Assembly: GCF_000006565.2 (NCBI RefSeq)
Contig: NC_031468.1
Coordinates: 62,001 to 126,000 of the forward strand
Reading direction: 5' to 3'
DNA: 64,000 nucleotides
Source: Toxoplasma gondii ME49
Taxonomy: Eukaryota; Apicomplexa; Conoidasida; Eucoccidiorida; Sarcocystidae
Shown here piece by piece: positions 61,561-64,000 of this stretch. The translations under genes were made by a program, and so were the position numbers. Position 1 is the stretch's first letter. Each line of letters starts with the position of its first letter. Below the pieces are notes generated by a model. The model worked only from the letters and a program-made list of their open reading frames with translations, was not told the origin of the DNA and did not search any database.

Positions 61561-64000
61561 TATGTATGTATGGTCGTATGTGCAGAAGCATGCTTATTTA
61601 TGCATGCACATATTTTCGCATGTGTTTTCTGCGCGATTTAAGTGTAGTTATGTAAATATGCAATCAGGTGATTTCGCGTTTTTTTTTCTCAGAGCTGAAG
61701 TGGCGGAGTTGCTGGTCGACGGGGACGCGTTTGCTTGCACGATGCCTGGTTCACCGACGGCGGAAAGAACGCCTGTGCAATCTTTAATCGACAGCAGCCG
61801 CCTGAAAGGGTCGGTTGCATGCAATCGCGACACAGACGCTTCAAGCGGGGCACCAGCGTGCCGTGTATCGTTTTACTTGCTCGATGAGACAGGCGTTTTC
61901 GGCACGGTTGGAGTCCCCGCAGGTAGGCAGGTCTCTACAGATCCGCAGTTCAGGTGAACCTCAGTGTGGAACGAAAGCCAAGCGAAGCTTTTCCGCTGCT
62001 CTGACACCGAGAGCCGGGGAAGTTGAACTCTGTATCAGCTCTACCTCCGGGTCGTGATCAACGCACCCAGAGTTCTCATCCCTCACGAGAACTCCGATAT
62101 CAGTACGGACTCTAGGCCTTTCAGACGTTCACATGCGTAACGCGACAAAGGTCGAGACAAGGCAAAGTGCATGCGCATGTCAATATTGAGGCAGAGACGC
62201 GAGTCCATTCTCCTATATACACATATGTATGTGCATGTGCCTCTCTCTCTGTCTCTCTCTACCTCTACGTATGTATAAAAACAGATATGTTCCGAACTGT
62301 TGATGGAATATTTATGTTTTCCTTGGCTGTGAAACTGGCGTTTCTCTAGGTTTTCAAACGCTTTTGACGACGGCGGAGCACCCGCCTGCGACGGACGCCT
62401 CAAGTAGTCGAGTTCCCGCGCATGCCGACGCCTCGCAGCGAGAAGAGAAGCCAGTGGAACAGGCGACAAGTCAGAGTTGCGTTGTCCCTTCTTCGATGTT
62501 GTCTCCCCAGTTGGACCAGCAGAGAACTACTTGTGCAAAGGCCGAGGAAGAAGCGTTGTCGGCACTCGAGGAGGAACTTTACGGCCGAGAAAAGAACAAC
62601 AAGATGGCCCTCATCCGCAACCCCACACAGTGTCTCCAAAAAGGAGACACCATCATTTGGATGATCGCGGGGGCGTTCCCCGTCTACCTGCGCAATTCGC
62701 TTCTCAACACAGCCGCCGAGTTCGACGCGAGTCAGTACCTGAAAGTGCAAGGCGACCTCGCGTACGAATCCTACGACGAAAAGAAGCCTGTGACGGTGAG
62801 GCGTAGAAGCGTTGCTCGATCGCTTCGTTTCTTCCGCGGAAAAGCGCCTTCACTCTCATGTCTGCAGCCTGCATCATTTTCCTTTTTCTCTCTATCATGA
62901 TCGCATGTCGATCTATGTCCTTAGATGCGTATGCATGTGCAGTTCAGTGAAAACTCACGACATTTAGAGATGTCTTCACTTTCTTCTCTGCTCGTGCCAA
63001 GGTCACAGTTTTCTTTTGCGTCTCTGCCCTCTGTGTGGCTTTCCTCTCGCTTGCCAGTACTTTGCCTTTTCCTTCACAGTTCCAGGCCAGTTCGTTTTCG
63101 CCTCCAACGTGAGACAGTCGCACCAAGCGATTTTCCGCGTTCTCGACGACGGCGTCGCCTGCGACAACGACGCGCGGTGAGAGCAACGCGAAAGCACCGA
63201 GTCGCGTTCAGCGTTCCAAATCTGTTCGACAGGTTGCCCTCTCACCTGTGTCCGCGCATCCACTCAGAAACATGCATGCAGATGCACTTGAACGTCCGCT
63301 GAAAAAACAGTTCACCGCTGACTTGCCGCAGACCGCGGGATCTCCGCTCAGCGATGGCTGCTTGAAAAGGCAAACAGAAGCAGCCGCCGGTCCTTTGTCG
63401 CTGCACTCAACACCCACAGTCAACTTCTCAGGTACCGTTGCAGTTGCAGCGGCCTTTCGGCTGCAGCTAGTTAGAGATGAACAGTGCGTCGTTCTACTCG
63501 CATGTTACAGCTGAGCACTGGAGTGGATGCCCAGGGAACTGGGTCTCGCAGGACGACTGGTAAAAACCGTCGAATGCATGCAGTGGTCCAGACACACGGT
63601 GTGCGTTTCCTTCTTCTCTCTTGAGCGTTGTTGGCGCATGCGCAAACCTCGGGAGTTGTCTTCCGCGGACGCGACACTGGCCTTCTCGAGACGCACGCAA
63701 GGTTGGCTAGCTTGATCGTATGTTTCTGTGATCCACTTCCAAGTGGATGTTTTCTTGCCGGCCTGCGTCTGCCCTCGTTCTGCCCTCCTCGCCTCGCTCC
63801 CTCCACCTCGACACTACGTCTCCCTCCAGGCCCTCTGTCCTGCAAGGTTTTCCCTCTGCCGTTCGCCTTCGGCCTCTGTGGCGCTCCTTTTGTCTTCCTC
63901 TCGCTTGTCTTCCTCCCTCTCGCTGGTCTTCTTGCCTCTCGCTGGTCTTCCTCCCTTCAACGACCTTTCTCTGCAGCAAGCACTGTGCTCCACCATCTTC
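24846..64000 (+). CDS. Giant CRMP-like GCC2/GCC3 cysteine-repeat protein (3' end off window)
   Basis: Very large secreted or membrane protein built mainly of ephrin-receptor-like (GCC2/GCC3, PF07699-type) Cys modules. Exons: 24846-25708, 27453-27580, 28212-29126, 30645-30852, 31934-32984, 33630-33736, 34131-34747, 35489-35590, 36128-36280, 37089-37358, 38037-38660, 39482-39729, 40561-40617, 41241-41389, 42145-42194, 43105-43296, 44011-44044, 44853-44940, 45601-45779, 46422-46541, 47312-47727, 48595-48876, 49296-49410, 50065-50415, 52251-52500, 53204-53657, 54461-54600, 54915-54991, 55367-55416, 55958-56099, 56330-58170, 58863-59176, 59914-60593, 61693-61922, 62350-62795, 63058-63176, 63977-. 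All 36 junctions are GT-AG and keep phase, giving about 4,028 codons. Cysteine repeat modular proteins (CRMPs) of Toxoplasma function in rhoptry secretion. This may be one of them or a further paralogue; I cannot tell which. The C-terminal membrane segments expected of CRMPs lie beyond the window. Confidence 0.85.
27453..29126 (+). other. Giant protein exons 2-3: N-terminal non-repeat region
   Basis: Residues 288-635. Exon 2 (27453-27580) encodes SIAALVDLAPTGTV and ends GCAG|GTGAGT. Exon 3 (28212-29126) holds cysteine-poor sequence with a predicted beta-rich part (PVILFEKLSFFIPVSH, DWAVAALDIS), a basic stretch and an acidic stretch, ending SSVLTVVV. I recognise no domain. Supported by open frame, splice consensus and phase fit. 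Confidence 0.65.
30645..30852 (+). other. Giant protein exon 4: first Cys module
   Basis: Residues 636-704. GGRQCPVGMQ, then GACIPCDRGHGCNYSG, has the C-P-x-G / C-x-x-C spacing of GCC2/GCC3 modules. An acidic Ser-rich tail follows. The exon ends CT|GTAAGT in phase 2. Confidence 0.75.
31022..31130. repeat. 39-bp tandem repeat in giant-gene intron 4
   Basis: GTTTGTAGAGAGATAATA begins units at 31022, 31061 and 31100. The first two units are full length and nearly identical and the third is partial. It lies in the intron 30853-31933. Confidence 0.85.
31934..33736 (+). other. Giant protein exons 5-6: unrecognised Cys-rich domain
   Basis: Residues 705-1090. Exon 5 is one open 1.05-kb block with high third-position GC. 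It contains aromatic- and Cys-rich sequence such as FADLCTLSCKPLY, ATFRCGKGSFTWPSLAACFP, and FDYRCAEGSISRKDFFNSPR followed by CYPV. The two ‘RC-x-x-G-S’ segments look like internal repeats with sushi-like C-x-n-C spacing. It ends with a Pro/Arg-rich stretch. Exon 6 (33630-33736) encodes ELVLGAGVDLAT and WIYMPGANAPEYCCHG. I could not assign a family. Confidence 0.7.
34131..36280 (+). other. Giant protein exons 7-9: first block of GCC2/GCC3 repeats
   Basis: Residues 1091-1381. Exon 7 (34131-34747), exon 8 (35489-35590) and exon 9 (36128-36280) carry repeated motifs such as CPPGHFCVQE, CPAGTMNEQVGGATETACLP, GFCPVGHYCERG and CPAGHFCKV. Exon 9 then runs into a segment with an N-glycosylation-like NSS site before the beta-propeller. 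Confidence 0.85.
34990..35060. repeat. TA microsatellite in giant-gene intron 7
   Basis: TACATA and TA runs lie within 34748-35488. Intron 8 has a similar TA run at 35700-35722, and intron 9 at 36500-36532 and 36775-36793. Confidence 0.8.
37089..38660 (+). other. Giant protein exons 10-11: Asp-box beta-propeller-like region
   Basis: Residues 1382-1679, exons 37089-37358 and 38037-38660. It contains Asp-box/BNR-type motifs (S/T-x-D-x-G-x-S/T-W/F): SKDRGWSF, SRDGGRRF, STDRGASF and a degenerate SSTGDNW. They lie on repeated beta-strand patterns (LFWIVTAEGQGVVSV, VRALLVLPGGDMVVAAT, GANEVFVASTQGVSKS). Such repeats are typical of sialidase and VPS10/sortilin-like propellers. Catalytic sialidase residues are not evident, so a binding role is more likely. 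The region interrupts the Cys repeats. Confidence 0.75.
37615..37972. repeat. TA microsatellites in giant-gene intron 10
   Basis: Two TA arrays (37615-37662 and 37888-37972) with short GA or CT runs attached lie in the intron 37359-38036 that splits the propeller region. Confidence 0.85.
40235..40300. repeat. 11-bp minisatellite in giant-gene intron 12
   Basis: Six tandem 11-bp units, CTGGATTTGTC or CTGGAGTCGTC or CTGGATTCGTC, in the intron 39730-40560. The unit length is not a multiple of three and the tract is non-coding. Confidence 0.9.
41441..41730. repeat. TA/TG microsatellites in giant-gene intron 14
   Basis: Two TA-rich arrays (41441-41522 and about 41670-41730) lie in the intron 41390-42144. 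Intron 13 has another at 40837-40873. Confidence 0.8.
43561..46834. repeat. Series of TA microsatellites in giant-gene introns 16, 17, 18 and 20
   Basis: Separate TA arrays occur at 43561-43605, 44206-44272, 45391-45460 and 46785-46834, each inside a different intron. Further ones lie in introns 21 (48055-48110), 22 (49174-49198), 24 (52181-52209) and 25 (52857-52896). None overlaps an exon. Confidence 0.8.
49902..50726. other. Left arm of a probable mis-assembly around an N gap
   Basis: 49902-50415 (intron end plus exon 24) is repeated at 50747-51260 with an offset of 845 bp and only isolated mismatches. After exon 24 the two copies decay into scattered substitutions. From about 50519 the sequence becomes the reverse complement of 62294-62499 right up to the gap. 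The exon 24 copy here or the one after the gap is genuine; both together probably are not. Confidence 0.85.
50727..50746. other. Assembly gap (20 N)
   Basis: A run of 20 N bases, probably a nominal contig-join spacer rather than a measured gap, as the sequence on either side overlaps. Confidence 0.98.
50910..51260 (+). repeat. Second copy of giant-gene exon 24
   Basis: Encodes the same 117-codon unit as 50065-50415 (SAVPTDSCPPGKFCGGG to CKRCPSGS) with the same acceptor and donor. Because the exon is phase-symmetric (2-2), it could be spliced in frame after the first copy. Its right flank runs normally through intron 24 to exon 25, so this copy may be the better placed one. Confidence 0.85.
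55497..55630. repeat. TA microsatellites in giant-gene intron 29
   Basis: Three TA blocks separated by TTTG steps (55497-55570), then a CTAT run at 55613-55628, in the intron 55417-55957. Confidence 0.8.
58274..58405. repeat. ATAGATA/TA-rich stretch in giant-gene intron 31
   Basis: Imperfect TATAGATA and TAGATA repeats in the intron 58171-58862. Confidence 0.75.
61478..61572. repeat. TA/TG microsatellite in giant-gene intron 33
   Basis: TACATA, TATG and TA runs in the intron 60594-61692, about 120 bp before the exon 34 acceptor. The remainder of this 1.1-kb intron shows nothing recognisable. Confidence 0.8.
61693..61922 (+). other. Giant protein exon 34: post-EGF segment
   Basis: Residues 3756-3832, beginning RAEVAELLVDGDAFACTMPG and ending TGVFGTVGVPAG. 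Four cysteines or fewer, predicted beta strands (CRVSFYLLDE). No family recognised. It may form one domain with the following exons. Confidence 0.7.
62350..63176 (+). other. Giant protein exons 35-36: possible cupredoxin-like domain
   Basis: Residues 3833-4020, exons 62350-62795 and 63058-63176. After a polar linker come LQKGDTIIWMI, then FDASQYLKVQGDLAY, then FSFTVPGQFVFASNVRQSHQ and AIFRVLDDGVACDN. The pattern ‘GDTI-W … F-F-V-PG-F-VF … F-V-DDG’ resembles plastocyanin/cupredoxin-type beta sandwiches. Copper ligands (His/Cys/Met in the usual order) are not evident, so metal binding is doubtful. The exon 36 acceptor at 63055-63057 is the one that keeps the domain in frame. Confidence 0.65.
63177..64000 (+). 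other. Giant-gene intron 36 and start of exon 37 (cut by window edge)
   Basis: Intron from 63177 to 63976, then CTGCAG and exon 37 from 63977 reading RKHCAPPS in the required phase until the window ends. I see nothing else recognisable in this intron, apart from a CT-rich tract near the acceptor (63770-63975). Confidence 0.6.

Overview
This window is nuclear DNA of a coccidian apicomplexan of the Toxoplasma/Hammondia/Neospora group. The grounds are intron-rich genes with GT-AG introns, TA-type microsatellites inside introns, copies of the coccidian ribosomal-protein promoter motif TRP-1, and protein families typical of apicomplexans (an acylated Rab5B-type GTPase and a giant GCC2/GCC3 cysteine-repeat protein). 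I cannot choose the genus from the sequence alone.

Four protein-coding genes are supported. (1) 583-3586, minus: ribosomal protein eS4 (RPS4), five exons, 263 aa, with an ATG-only first exon. (2) 7592-13449, plus: the RNA ligase RtcB, nine exons, 519 aa, all catalytic signatures present. (3) 14632-19878, minus: a Rab5B-type GTPase with an N-terminal MGC acylation signal and no C-terminal prenylation cysteines. (4) 24846 to beyond the right edge, plus: a very large secreted or membrane protein of the CRMP / GCC2-GCC3 type. I could follow 37 exons with consistent reading phase, giving about 4,028 codons so far. It has a signal-like N terminus, an unrecognised Cys-rich domain, an Asp-box beta-propeller-like region, long arrays of ephrin-receptor-like Cys modules, an EGF-like segment and a possible cupredoxin-like domain.

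Layout: RPS4 and RtcB are divergent across about 4 kb (3587-7591). RtcB and Rab5B converge (13450-14631). Rab5B and the giant gene are divergent across about 5 kb (19879-24845). The genes form no operon or shared pathway. Two encode translation/RNA functions and two relate to the secretory/endosomal system. In Toxoplasma the CRMP family acts in rhoptry secretion at host-cell entry.

The assembly is damaged around a 20-N gap at 50727-50746. The exon at 50065-50415 is repeated at 50910-51260 with its flanking introns. The left edge of the gap carries an inverted copy of about 205 bp from 62294-62499. This looks like a mis-joined contig end rather than biology.
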